A program made the position numbers and the translations under genes. This document shows, in pieces, positions 13,518 to 21,944 of a DNA stretch of 27,575 nucleotides. The stretch covers positions 1 to 27,575 of IMG/VR virus record IMGVR_UViG_3300048797_000368, one strand, 5' to 3'. Below the pieces are notes generated by a model that was given only the letters and a program-made list of their open reading frames with translations, had not been told where the DNA came from and searched no databases. Origin of the DNA: a virus. How positions within the stretch are numbered: the first letter of the stretch is position 1; each line of letters begins with the position of its first letter.

Positions 13518-13960
13518 GTGCCGCCACCACGCCCGACGCCATTATTCAGAAGATCGTGGACCTCCTGACCGAGGCCCCCGACCGCCCCCTGGCCCTGCAA
13601 GGGGACGGCAAGATCCTGGATCACGACCTGCTCCCGGTGGAGGAGGAGGAACTCCCGGTCCTCGGCATCTACCTGGCGGACGATAAAAAAGCTTCCGATG
13701 AGGACGCCAACGGAGGCCAGGATCGGGTGGCGCTGGTCCGAGTGGAGATTCGGGCAATCGGGCCCATGCTCCGAGCCACGCGGGACCTGCGGGAATGGGC
13801 CATCCGAACCCTGCTGCAGGATCCCTTCCTGGGAGGGCTGCTCCGGGATCTCTCCTACAGCGGCTTCACGCCGTTCGGGGCTACCTCCAATAAACAATTG
13901 GCCGGAGCGGACCTTGATTTCGAGGCCGCCTATTTCTGGCTGTCCTCGCCTGTGGAGTAA
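13514..13960 (+). CDS. Tail terminator candidate, gpU-like
   Basis: The 148-aa product has an N-terminal helix (ATTPDAIIQKIVDLLTEAP). Strands follow (LPVLGIYLADD) with an acidic loop (KKASDEDANGGQDRVALVRVEIRAIG), then a long helix (LRATRDLREWAIRTLLQDP) and closing strands (DLDFEAAYFW). Helix, strands, helix, strand at about 130-150 aa is the pattern of gpU-type tail terminators, which form the ring that ends tail-tube growth and joins head to tail. It sits just before the tail tube candidate. No unique signature motif is visible, so a generic tail-completion role cannot be excluded. Confidence 0.5.
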   Translation: MSAATTPDAIIQKIVDLLTEAPDRPLALQGDGKILDHDLLPVEEEELPVLGIYLADDKKASDEDANGGQDRVALVRVEIRAIGPMLRATRDLREWAIRTLLQDPFLGGLLRDLSYSGFTPFGATSNKQLAGADLDFEAAYFWLSSPVE

Positions 13961-13962
13961 CC

Positions 13963-14256
13963 ATGTCCAAAGTTTCGGGCAAGCAACCCTTGCCAACCCT
14001 CATGGCCATCGCTGGGTCGGACGCCTCCAGCGGCCTGACCTCCCAGCCTATCCCGTCCGTACTCGGGGACGAGCTTGACCGCATGGTCTGGGTCACCAGC
14101 ACGCGCTGCACTGCCGTTTTTCCTGCCCTGGACCTTCGGCTTCCCGCCGGGGTTCCCACGCCCATTCCCGCCTCCGCCGCCGACCAGGTCCAGACCATTC
14201 CGGGCGTGGTCGTAGTTGAGGGCACCCCTTCCCCCCTTTCTCCTGAGGAGATCTGA
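13963..14256 (+). CDS. Hypothetical tail-region protein (97 aa)
   Basis: A 97-aa frame lies between the terminator and tube candidates, with GGAG upstream of ATG 13963 and only a 3-nt gap to the next gene. The sequence is rich in Ser, Pro and Ala and lacks clear helices: SDASSGLTSQPIPSVLGDEL, then a strand-like MVWVTSTRCTAVFPALDLRLP, and a proline-rich end. I recognise no family. Tight packing and unbroken high-GC codon use support it as a real gene, possibly a minor neck or tail protein. Confidence 0.5.
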   Translation: MSKVSGKQPLPTLMAIAGSDASSGLTSQPIPSVLGDELDRMVWVTSTRCTAVFPALDLRLPAGVPTPIPASAADQVQTIPGVVVVEGTPSPLSPEEI

Positions 14257-14259
14257 GCC

Positions 14260-14919
14260 ATGGCCCTTACCAGTGCACTCATCAATTACCGCCGGGTTGG
14301 CCCTGGCCAGCTCTACCTGATCCCGGCGCCGACCACCGGCATCACCACCGAGGAGGATTACTACAAGCTGTTTTTCGGCTCCACCGGCGTCATGGCGGCG
14401 GCCAAGAAGGTGCTCACCGCCGGCCTCAAGCCGTATGTGAACATCGATAATGGCGGCCTGGGGCTGAAGATCAAGCCCTCCACGGTCAAATTCGACCCCA
14501 ACAATGGCCCGGCCACGGACCTGGTCACCGGCATCGAATCCGCCACCGCGGAACTCACCGCCTTTGATGTGGATCCGGCCCACCTGGTGGACATGTTCGG
14601 GAGCCAGGCTGCCGACCTGATCACTGTGGCCGCGGCCACGGGCGTCGCTGCTCGGCAGATCGGGCTCCTGGGTCCGCAGAGCTGGAATATCCCGTATTGT
14701 GGGCTGTACCGCATGCCCAGCCAGAACGTTCCGGGGGAATTTTTCCACTACCTGTTCTGCAACATGCTGCTGAATGCGGACCTGGATCTCAAGATGTCTA
14801 AGAAGGATGAGATGAAGGCCAAGCTCACCCTCCAGCTCATGTGCAGCCCCTACCTGATGAACAGCGCTGGGTTCGGTGTGGTCGTCATCACCGACGATCC
14901 CACCGCTCCGGCCCTGTAG
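14260..14919 (+). CDS. Major tail tube protein candidate (gpV-like)
   Basis: The 219-aa protein precedes the G/G-T chaperone pair and the tape measure, which is where the tail tube subunit is encoded (lambda V is 246 aa). Its composition fits: beta-rich with many Thr/Gly/Val, segments such as GLGLKIKPSTVKF, a DLVTGIESATAELTAFDVD strand pair and a C-terminal antiparallel part (DEMKAKLTLQLMCSPYLM, GFGVVVITDD). Tube proteins polymerise as hexameric rings around the tape measure. There is no neighbouring sheath gene, consistent with a non-contractile tail. Identification depends on gene order rather than on a specific motif. Confidence 0.65.
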   Translation: MALTSALINYRRVGPGQLYLIPAPTTGITTEEDYYKLFFGSTGVMAAAKKVLTAGLKPYVNIDNGGLGLKIKPSTVKFDPNNGPATDLVTGIESATAELTAFDVDPAHLVDMFGSQAADLITVAAATGVAARQIGLLGPQSWNIPYCGLYRMPSQNVPGEFFHYLFCNMLLNADLDLKMSKKDEMKAKLTLQLMCSPYLMNSAGFGVVVITDDPTAPAL

Positions 14920-14928
14920 GGGATGACC

Positions 14929-15357
14929 ATGGAGCTTCCCAGCACCCGCAGGATGGAGATGGCCCTGCCGCTCCTCGGCGAACTCGGCGCGGACACCGTC
15001 GCCAAGGCCTTCTCCAAAATTCAGTCCGGGGATGCCTCCGGGCTGGGCGATCTCATGGCGACCGTGATCCAGGCGTCCACCCCTCGCACCGTGCGCCGAC
15101 TCAATGCCGTGCTCACGGCCACGGAGGTGGAATTGGTCCTGGCGGAAGGGGACCCGTCCGCTCTGACCAAGCTGGAGGAGCGGGCGGCGGAGGTGCCCTA
15201 CAGGGAAGCCTTCGCGGGGATCCTGGGTTTTTTCGAGCAGCTGCTGGGATCATTGGGCGTCACCCTCGCCTTTTCCGATCCCGCCAAGCAGCCGTCCGTG
15301 GAGAAACAAGGGACAAAGAGAAAGCGCACGGGCGCTTCCCGCTCCGCCGGCTCCTAA
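14929..15357 (+). CDS. Tail assembly chaperone G
   Basis: The 142-aa product (lambda G is 140 aa) is helical and precedes the tape measure. Two in-frame ATGs exist, 14923 and 14929. I prefer 14929 because AGGGG (14918-14922) is abutted to the first but is 6 nt from the second. The N-terminus carries RRMEMALPLLGELGADTVAKAF, and the C-terminal tail is basic (KQGTKRKRTGASRSAG). G-type chaperones coat the tape measure before tube polymerisation. The frame ends at 15357, while a -1 frame continues to 15563 with clearly protein-like sequence, the standard sign of a programmed frameshift. Confidence 0.75.
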   Translation: MELPSTRRMEMALPLLGELGADTVAKAFSKIQSGDASGLGDLMATVIQASTPRTVRRLNAVLTATEVELVLAEGDPSALTKLEERAAEVPYREAFAGILGFFEQLLGSLGVTLAFSDPAKQPSVEKQGTKRKRTGASRSAGS

Positions 15358-15563
15358 CGCCCATCGTGGGGGGCTGGGAGCAGGCGGCCCAGCTCCCCTT
15401 CGATGCCGCCTTGAGCCTGGCCGAAGACCACCTGAAGAAGGAAACCCAGGATGTGCTGAGGCACTGCCAGGTCTGCTGGCACTCCAGTCTAGGCCTGTAT
15501 TCCCAGGGCGGAACCCCGCCCGATCCCCCCGACGCTGACGACGACGACGAAGAAGAATTCTGA
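14929..15563 (+). CDS. Tail assembly chaperone G-T fusion by -1 frameshift
   Basis: The -1 frame continues past the G stop with credible protein sequence (GGWEQAAQLPFDAALSLAED, HLKKETQDVLRHCQVCW) and a Pro/acidic end (PPDPPDADDDDEEEF). It has no start of its own, so it is expected as a G-T fusion of about 211 aa. Candidate slip sites are the heptamer TTTTTTC at 15228-15234, read T TTT TTC in the G frame, and the A AAG tetramers at 15315-15318 and 15321-15324. Codon use favours the later site, because the -1 frame between 15235 and about 15300 lacks the G/C third-base bias. In lambda, G-T binds the tape measure and recruits tube subunits. Confidence 0.7.
15228..15234 (+). promoter_or_regulatory. 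Candidate -1 slippery heptamer TTTTTTC
   Basis: In the G reading frame the bases are read GGT TTT TTC, giving the canonical X XXY YYZ form T TTT TTC. Slipping back one base would re-pair both tRNAs on TTT TTT and enter the frame that ends at 15563. Competing candidates are the A AAG sites 81-90 nt downstream, at 15315-15318 and 15321-15324. Which one is used cannot be decided by eye. Confidence 0.45.
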
Positions 15564-15575
15564 GGATCCCCGCCC

Positions 15576-18500
15576 ATGGCCAATGAGATGAAGATCCTGA
15601 TCACTGGAGACGCATCGAATGCCATGGGCGTGCTCAGCGCCTTCTCCCAGACGGTGAAGGGTGCCACCGGAGAGGTGGAGGGGCACTTCAGCAGCCTGAC
15701 CAAGGTGGTGGATGACTTCGCCACCCCGGTCCTGAAGATCACCGCACTGCTGGGCGGCGGAGCCCTCTTCAAGAGTGCTATTGACGGCGCGGTGGGGTTC
15801 TCCAAGGAGGTGGGCGGGCTTCAGCGCCTCATGGGCGGAACGGCGCAGCAGGCCTCGGTGACAGCGATCGCCGTGCACTCCGTGTTCGGAGATGTGGACA
15901 CCTACGAAAACGCCGCGTCAAAGCTGGTCAAGACCTTGAACAAGAGCGAGGGCGCGATCACGGCCCTGGGCGTGAAGACCCGCGATGCCCACGGCAATTT
16001 CAGGGACATGAACATTCTGCTCCCGGAGGTGGTCCAGAGCCTCAGCCAGTATGCGGCCGGCACAGACCGGGACGCCGCGGCCCAGGCCATCTTTGGGCGA
16101 TCCTTCAAAGAAATGCTCAAATTCGCGGCCATGACACCCGAGGTCATGGAGGAAGCCCGGAAGAAGGCCCAGGAACTGGGCCTGGAATTGGATAAGCAGA
16201 GTCAGGGAACCATCAAAGCCTATCGCAAGGGCATGGTGGACGTGGATGAGGCGTTTCTGGGCCTGAAGACCCGCGTAGCGCTGGAGGTGATGCCAGGGCT
16301 TACTAGCCTCGCCAACTGGTTCAGCGGAGTCGCTCCGGCCGCCATCAACCTGGTGGGCGGTTTCCTCCGGGGTCTGGGGGACGCACTGGGCAGCCTGCCC
16401 GCCCTAGTGGGGCTGGCGGCCGTGGGGTTCAAGGTGGCCCTGCTCCCGGCGATTACGGGCACGGTCGATATGGTCATGAGATTCAATACCATTCTGGCTG
16501 CTGGGACCGTGCCGACCATCAGCGCCATGGGTGTGCAGGTGGCCGCCACTTCCACCCGGATGGGCAACCTTGGGACGGCGGTGATGGGCTTCCTGAGCCC
16601 CTGGATGCTGGTTGTGGCGGCCGTCGTGGGCGGGGCTCTGGCGGTGGACTACTTCTCCAAGGCCCATGAACGCGCCCTGAAGAAGATCCAGGAGACCAAC
16701 AGCAAGACCGCGAAATCCACGGAGGAGTGGGTTGCGGGGACCAAGCGGGTGGTGGCCCTGGAGGAGGACCTCAAGAACGCCAAGGGGACCGAGGAACGGG
16801 CCAAAGCCCAGGAACGTCTCGACCTGTCCATGAAGAGCCTGCTGGCGGCCTATCCTGACCTGGCTGATTTTCTGGTCATGGAAAAGGGACACCAAGTCGG
16901 CATTGCCGAGGCGATCGAACGCGCCAACGCGGCCCGGCTGACTTCGCTCCGGATCCAACTGGCCGAAAGCGAGGCAACGGAAAAGAAGCTCCACGCCGGT
17001 ATCGACACCCGGAAGGGCTGGAACGCCGCTGGCGAAGCTGAACCTAAGAACCTGGTGGCGGCGGGCGGGGACGCCAGCGAGTTCATTGAAGTCGCACCCC
17101 ACGCCAAGGAGATGCAGTTCAACCGGGAGCAGATTGCCGGGGCGCAGAAGGCCCTGGAGTTGCAGGAGGAAACGACCAAGGGGGTGCGCGACCAACTGAT
17201 CGTGCTGACCGCCATCGGGGCGGAGAAGGAGGGGAAGCATTGGCAGGGTGCCGAACCTAAAGAAAAGAACGATACCTTCCAGCAGGACCTCCTCCGGCTC
17301 CAGCGGGAGGGCCTCCAGATCGGCGCGAAGCGGACCCTGGAGGCGGAGCGGCTCAATGAGGTGGAGCTGCTGGGCAGCAAGCGCCAGGAAGAGTTGAACA
17401 AGATCCAGGACAAGGAGGACAAGGGCAAGGCCAAGGGCGGCTATTCCCCTGAGGAGGCGGCCCAGGCCCGGCTCCAGGCGGAAGAGAACTACGCCAATGG
17501 TCGGATGGCCCTTTGGGACAAGTTCGCCCAGGAGCGGACCAAGATGGAGGCGGACCTTCAAGGCAAGCTCACGGCGGCCGAGGAGGGCGGCCTGGACAAG
17601 CGCCTGGAGGCGATCCGGGCCGACTTCGTGCAGCGCCGCGAGACGAACCGGAGGCTGGCGCTGGAGGACAAGAACTTCATGACGGACGAAGCAGTCCAGG
17701 CGGCCCAGGACGCCGCGGAAGCCCGGGCCTACAAAGACCAGGTGCAGGCCGACCTCTCCAAGCTCAAGAAGGAACTCTCCGAGTTGGCACAGATCAGCGG
17801 CGGCAAACTCAGCGACCATGATACCGGTGAAGTGCTGACCCGCTGGAAGACCCAGGGCGGCACCAAGGCCGATGCTGCGGGCACCTACGGGCGGGAAGCG
17901 CATATTGGCGAATCCGGAGCCCAGGGCGCGAAGGCCGGCATGGATGCCTTCCTGGCCCAGTCCGAGAACGCCTTTACCAAGTGGAAGGGCTTCACCACCA
18001 GCATCATCGGCGGTGCCCAGAGCAGCATCGCGGGCTTCTTTGGCTCCATCCTTCAGCATGGCCAGACGGCAGGTCAGAAGTGGGATGCCCTGTGGAAGGG
18101 CATGTCCGGCTCGGTCATCAAGGCCGGTTCCGACATGGCCGCTCAGGAAGTGGTGCACTGGGGGGTGGAGAAGGCGCGGGCCCTCTGGAAGACCGCGGCC
18201 AATGCCAAGGAAGAGGCAGAACTGATGGCCCTCATGAACACCAAGCTGGTCACAGAGACTGGCAAGACCGCAGCTACGAATGCCGGAGCGGTCGGGGCCG
18301 TGGCCGCGGACGAGGTGGTCACGACCTCGGCCGTGGTCAACGCCGAAATCCAGGCGGGCGCGGCCGAGACCAGCATGGCCGCCAAGATCTATGCCTGGTA
18401 CGCCTCCATGGGCCCGTGGGCCATCCCGGCCGCGGCGGTGACCATCGCCGGCGTCATCGCCGCCATCGGGGCGATTGCGGGGCGGGAGAAGGGTGGCGAC

Positions 18501-18815
18501 GTGCAGGCGGGGACGCCCTACATCGTCGGTGAGGCTGGCCACGAGCTATTCGTGCCCAACGTCTCCGGGACGATCGTCCCCCACGACGTCCTGACCAGCG
18601 CCTCCCGGAACCTGTCGGCGAACCTGGGCGCGCACCAGAACCAGGTGAACCGCCTCCAGACCCAGGCCGGGAGCTATGGTGCCCAGGCGGTGGCCCAGGG
18701 TGGAGGGATGGGCAGGGGCGACGACTACCGCGGCGCGATCATCGTCGCGACCAATAGCCGGGAGTGGGCCGAGATGGTCCAGAAGGGCAACAAGACCTGG
18801 GGGCAGAATGTCTAG
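15576..18815 (+). CDS. Tail tape measure protein
   Basis: The 1079-aa product is the longest helical protein of the tail module and follows the G/T chaperones, as lambda H does. The N-terminal part has typical tape-measure features (KILITGDASNAMGVLSAFSQ, then hydrophobic helices and GGLQRLMGGTAQQASVTA). Hydrophobic segments lie at about 269-296 and 338-358. A long Lys/Glu/Gln-rich coiled coil spans about 362-710, and a second hydrophobic region is near 940-965 (WAIPAAAVTIAGVIAAIGAI). It closes with a glycine-rich, family-typical EKGGDVQAGTPYIVGEAGHE. It sets tail length and probably enters the cell envelope at infection. The end overlaps the next gene by 8 nt. Confidence 0.92.
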   Translation: MANEMKILITGDASNAMGVLSAFSQTVKGATGEVEGHFSSLTKVVDDFATPVLKITALLGGGALFKSAIDGAVGFSKEVGGLQRLMGGTAQQASVTAIAVHSVFGDVDTYENAASKLVKTLNKSEGAITALGVKTRDAHGNFRDMNILLPEVVQSLSQYAAGTDRDAAAQAIFGRSFKEMLKFAAMTPEVMEEARKKAQELGLELDKQSQGTIKAYRKGMVDVDEAFLGLKTRVALEVMPGLTSLANWFSGVAPAAINLVGGFLRGLGDALGSLPALVGLAAVGFKVALLPAITGTVDMVMRFNTILAAGTVPTISAMGVQVAATSTRMGNLGTAVMGFLSPWMLVVAAVVGGALAVDYFSKAHERALKKIQETNSKTAKSTEEWVAGTKRVVALEEDLKNAKGTEERAKAQERLDLSMKSLLAAYPDLADFLVMEKGHQVGIAEAIERANAARLTSLRIQLAESEATEKKLHAGIDTRKGWNAAGEAEPKNLVAAGGDASEFIEVAPHAKEMQFNREQIAGAQKALELQEETTKGVRDQLIVLTAIGAEKEGKHWQGAEPKEKNDTFQQDLLRLQREGLQIGAKRTLEAERLNEVELLGSKRQEELNKIQDKEDKGKAKGGYSPEEAAQARLQAEENYANGRMALWDKFAQERTKMEADLQGKLTAAEEGGLDKRLEAIRADFVQRRETNRRLALEDKNFMTDEAVQAAQDAAEARAYKDQVQADLSKLKKELSELAQISGGKLSDHDTGEVLTRWKTQGGTKADAAGTYGREAHIGESGAQGAKAGMDAFLAQSENAFTKWKGFTTSIIGGAQSSIAGFFGSILQHGQTAGQKWDALWKGMSGSVIKAGSDMAAQEVVHWGVEKARALWKTAANAKEEAELMALMNTKLVTETGKTAATNAGAVGAVAADEVVTTSAVVNAEIQAGAAETSMAAKIYAWYASMGPWAIPAAAVTIAGVIAAIGAIAGREKGGDVQAGTPYIVGEAGHELFVPNVSGTIVPHDVLTSASRNLSANLGAHQNQVNRLQTQAGSYGAQAVAQGGGMGRGDDYRGAIIVATNSREWAEMVQKGNKTWGQNV

Positions 18816-21483
18816 GCTCTACGCCGTGACCCTGGCGGCAAACCTCAATCAGGCCACCCCCGGGGAGATCCTGGATGTCACTGGCGCCGCCGGAGACATC
18901 GGGGCCTGGAGTCGTGAGGCCGAGAAAGAACTTACCAAGATCTCTCCCTCGGCCCAGGATCTGACCTTGGAGGATGGCAACGGGGCTATCTGGACCTGGC
19001 TGCAGGAGCAGATCGGCGGCAGCGGCCCCGGCGTCGCCCTGTATCCGCCCTGGGTGACGGTGGACGTGGACGGGCAACGGGCCTTCACGGGCTTCGCCTA
19101 CCCCCGCCAGATCTCCCGGGACCAGAAAACCAACCTGATCACGATCTCGGCTCAGGACTGGTCCTCGGCCCTGAGCGCCAAATACCTGGGGGCCGATCTC
19201 GCCGAGAACGATCTGGACCCCACCCTGAATCCCTGGCTCCGTCCCTATCCCCGGGCAGCCAGCAACCGCATCGTCGCGAACCGGGTCTGCTACCTGAAGC
19301 CCCTGGCCTATGTCCCGGGTGGGTATGACTATATCCGCTGGGATCCTGACCCCATGGCCTGGATCTCCATCGGCGACTACGTCACCTGTGACCTGGCCAG
19401 CAGGTATCCTGGCTTTCCGGTCGGCCATAAATATAAGGTGGCATCGATTCAGCATTTTGGACCCCACTCCGGCTACGACGAGGACACGTGGGTGGCAGCC
19501 CTGGACGGCTTTGGCCAGGACGTCTGGGATCACATCCACCAAGGCACGGTCCTGGATGATGGCTACGCCACCTTCACGCGGGCGGCCACCACCACCGACC
19601 TGCGAGCCTACTACGTGGTCACCGCGACCGTTTTTGCCGATGCGCAAGGGGTCCATGAGATCCAGCTGGATACCGTGGATGGGATCGCCCCCGGCGACTT
19701 CCTGATCACCATCGGCACCACTACGGCTCAGCGCTGGACCATCCTGCAGGTGGATGCCGAGCGCCTCGTGGTGGTCACCCTGGAGCAGGTGCAGAACGTG
19801 CTGGTGAACAGCCACCTGTTCTTCTCCCCGGAGTCCCTGGCTGACCTGGTCCTGGACGATGCTCGGAATGCTCTCAAGCGGGCCGTGGCCCTCTCGGTGC
19901 CCAGCGCGCTGCCTTACAGTGTCGATTTCTCGCGCTTCGTACCGCCCACCGTCAGCAACCCCGTGCTGGTCTGGCTGCCGCTGCGCTCTCCGGGCTCCGA
20001 TGACCTGACCACGGTGCGCAGCCTGGATCACGGTCTGACGGACTTCCGGGTCTATGGCTCCGGCACCAGCGCCTGGAATGGCACCCCGGAGGCGGGCTGG
20101 ACGGCCACCGCCAGCACGGCCCTGCGGGCACCCTGGACCGCGCAACTCACGGACGCCCCGGCCACCACCATGCCCAATGAGGCGGCCACCCTGGCACCGG
20201 GTTCCCCGGCCGCCCATGTGGTCCTGGCCCTGGCCATCCGTGACACCCTCGGCACGCCCGGCGTCCCCACCGTCAATTTGCTCTATGACTATCTGCAGAT
20301 GCGGCGCATCGTCATCAACCAGAGCCGTAGCGTCTCCATCTCGCCCTGGTCCGGATCCGCCTGGGGCACGCCCACCGTCGTGACGTGGCCGGGCGTGGTG
20401 CCGGTGCTCTCGGCCAGCGTCCTGCCGGGAACCGCGGGCGCGGTCGTGGGCCTGACCTCCGCCGGCCTGCAGCTGGTCATGCTCCCAGGGATGGGCGCCT
20501 CCAACGTGGTGGCCGTGCCAGCGGCGGCCAAAGATGCGGTCCTGCGCACCACCCCGTGGGGCTGCTATTTGGTGGGCTCCCAGGGCTATGGCCGGGTCAC
20601 CTACGCCGCGGGCGTACTGGCCCTGAACTGGCTCACGCTGAGCACCGTCTCCAGTTTCTATCCGAACACCCTTACAGCTATGAATGCCGATGAAATCATG
20701 GTCCTGGCCCGGATCGACGGGCAGGCCACTGGCTCCACCGACCTGGTCACCGAGGTGCACCTGTTGCGCCTGCAGGCCACCCCCACCCAGTATGTGGAAG
20801 ATACGCTGGTCGCCTCAGAGAAGCTCATGGATGGGGCTCCGTGCACCGCTGGGGCCTTCCGGGACCCGACCCATGCCGAGCGGATCTTTGGGCACTGCGG
20901 GGGGCGTCTGTTCGTCTTCGGGCGCACGCTTCCGACCTGCTATGCCATTGAGCGCTACACGCCCTCGGGGCTCAAGGCAGCCGAGCTGATCGAACATATC
21001 TGCCAGGTGCTCAACTGCATGGCGGTACCGGATCCCCTGGGCTGCATCCATATTATTTCCCGCGGGCTGGCGGAAACGCCGATTGACCTCACGGTGGACC
21101 AGGTGGAGGTCCAGGAGGTGCGCACCTGGGAGCACTTCTACTCCGTGGTCCGGGTCAGCAGCGCCAAGGACAGCAGCATCCTGGCGGACGCCTGGGGCAC
21201 CGCCGGTGGGGCCGCACTGGAATACAGCGGCCATCCCTTCCTCTGGGGCCAGAGCGCCTGCAGCGCCGTGTCCGAGTCCATGGCGGCCTGGTTTGCCGTG
21301 CCCCGGCGCTACCACGAGGAGGTCTGGTTCTGGACCGACACGGACCACCCGGCCCCGTGGGAAAGCCTGCCGCCTGTGGCTACGGTCCGGATCAACGGGG
21401 AGGCCACCAAGTGGATCGTCCTGGCCATCAAGGACGACAAGGTCAACGGCCAGGCTGACGTCAAGCTCGTGGAGGTGTTCTGA
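18808..21483 (+). CDS. Tail tip / hub protein (distal tail region)
   Basis: The frame is open from 18676, but I chose ATG 18808 because upstream residues are Arg/Pro-rich shadow sequence and a GGGGG run (18798-18802) precedes it. The product is 891 aa. The N-terminal 200 residues are a beta-rich domain with LDVTGAAGDIGAWSREAEKE and VDVDGQRAFTGFAYPRQISR, the sort of fold found in distal-tail or hub proteins. The centre is Thr/Val/Pro-rich with repeated strand-like segments. The C-terminus contains QVEVQEVRTWEHFYSVVRVS and ends in NGQADVKLVEVF. By position after the tape measure it corresponds to the tail tip complex (lambda M/L/J region). The precise subunit is not identifiable. Confidence 0.6.
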   Translation: MSRLYAVTLAANLNQATPGEILDVTGAAGDIGAWSREAEKELTKISPSAQDLTLEDGNGAIWTWLQEQIGGSGPGVALYPPWVTVDVDGQRAFTGFAYPRQISRDQKTNLITISAQDWSSALSAKYLGADLAENDLDPTLNPWLRPYPRAASNRIVANRVCYLKPLAYVPGGYDYIRWDPDPMAWISIGDYVTCDLASRYPGFPVGHKYKVASIQHFGPHSGYDEDTWVAALDGFGQDVWDHIHQGTVLDDGYATFTRAATTTDLRAYYVVTATVFADAQGVHEIQLDTVDGIAPGDFLITIGTTTAQRWTILQVDAERLVVVTLEQVQNVLVNSHLFFSPESLADLVLDDARNALKRAVALSVPSALPYSVDFSRFVPPTVSNPVLVWLPLRSPGSDDLTTVRSLDHGLTDFRVYGSGTSAWNGTPEAGWTATASTALRAPWTAQLTDAPATTMPNEAATLAPGSPAAHVVLALAIRDTLGTPGVPTVNLLYDYLQMRRIVINQSRSVSISPWSGSAWGTPTVVTWPGVVPVLSASVLPGTAGAVVGLTSAGLQLVMLPGMGASNVVAVPAAAKDAVLRTTPWGCYLVGSQGYGRVTYAAGVLALNWLTLSTVSSFYPNTLTAMNADEIMVLARIDGQATGSTDLVTEVHLLRLQATPTQYVEDTLVASEKLMDGAPCTAGAFRDPTHAERIFGHCGGRLFVFGRTLPTCYAIERYTPSGLKAAELIEHICQVLNCMAVPDPLGCIHIISRGLAETPIDLTVDQVEVQEVRTWEHFYSVVRVSSAKDSSILADAWGTAGGAALEYSGHPFLWGQSACSAVSESMAAWFAVPRRYHEEVWFWTDTDHPAPWESLPPVATVRINGEATKWIVLAIKDDKVNGQADVKLVEVF

Positions 21484-21944
21484 TGCTCTTACAGACAGAC
21501 GTGGTGCGCCTGGCCCTCCTGGCGACGGTGGATGGGGCGAAGGTCAAGACCGTCTATCTGCCGCCCCCCTCGGTCAAGGGGCTGAACCTGGAATGGGACA
21601 AGAAGGCCTCGACCAAGGACTTGGTGCTCGGTGGGGAGCGGACCCGGGTGCGCGGCTACCTGCCGGTGCTCACCTGCACCTGGTCGGCCTATGATGAGCG
21701 CCCCGGGCAGGGCTATGCCATCGGCACGGCCAACGGGCAGCGCCCCTGCCTGGAAGATCTCCTGGTGCTGCTCTCCCAGCCTACCGGGATGCTCAGGGTC
21801 TCTATGGGGCGGTCGGCGGGCGGGTTCACGGTTGATTCCGTCAGCGTCAAGCCTCTCGGCAAGGAAGGCCCCTACTATACCGGCCTGCAGGTGGTCTTTC
21901 GAGGCCGCGACCCGCTGTCCACCATGACCCTGGGAGCCTTCTGA
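21483..21944 (+). CDS. Minor tail / fibre-attachment protein (153 aa)
   Basis: The ATG overlaps the stop of the tip protein by one base (TGATG), and its own stop overlaps the fibre ATG by one base. The product is beta-rich with conserved-looking turns (VKTVYLPPPSVKGLNLEWDK, GGERTRVRGYLPVLTCTWSAY, TVDSVSVKPLGKEGPYYTGL, VVFRGRDPLSTMTLGAF). There is no signal peptide or catalytic motif. Coupling between the hub and the fibre gene suggests a structural adapter that attaches the receptor-binding fibre to the tail tip. I do not recognise a named family. Confidence 0.5.
   Translation: MLLQTDVVRLALLATVDGAKVKTVYLPPPSVKGLNLEWDKKASTKDLVLGGERTRVRGYLPVLTCTWSAYDERPGQGYAIGTANGQRPCLEDLLVLLSQPTGMLRVSMGRSAGGFTVDSVSVKPLGKEGPYYTGLQVVFRGRDPLSTMTLGAF

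Noticed and set aside
16404-18542. 712-codon - strand frame opposite the tape measure
   Set aside because: Mirror of Lys/Glu-rich + strand codons yielding a Leu/Gly/His-rich product. No ribosome binding site or domain, and the + strand gene is certain.
18739-20760. 673-codon - strand frame opposite the tail tip gene
   Set aside because: Gly/Asp/His-rich antisense artefact of GC-skewed codons. No domain and no operon context.
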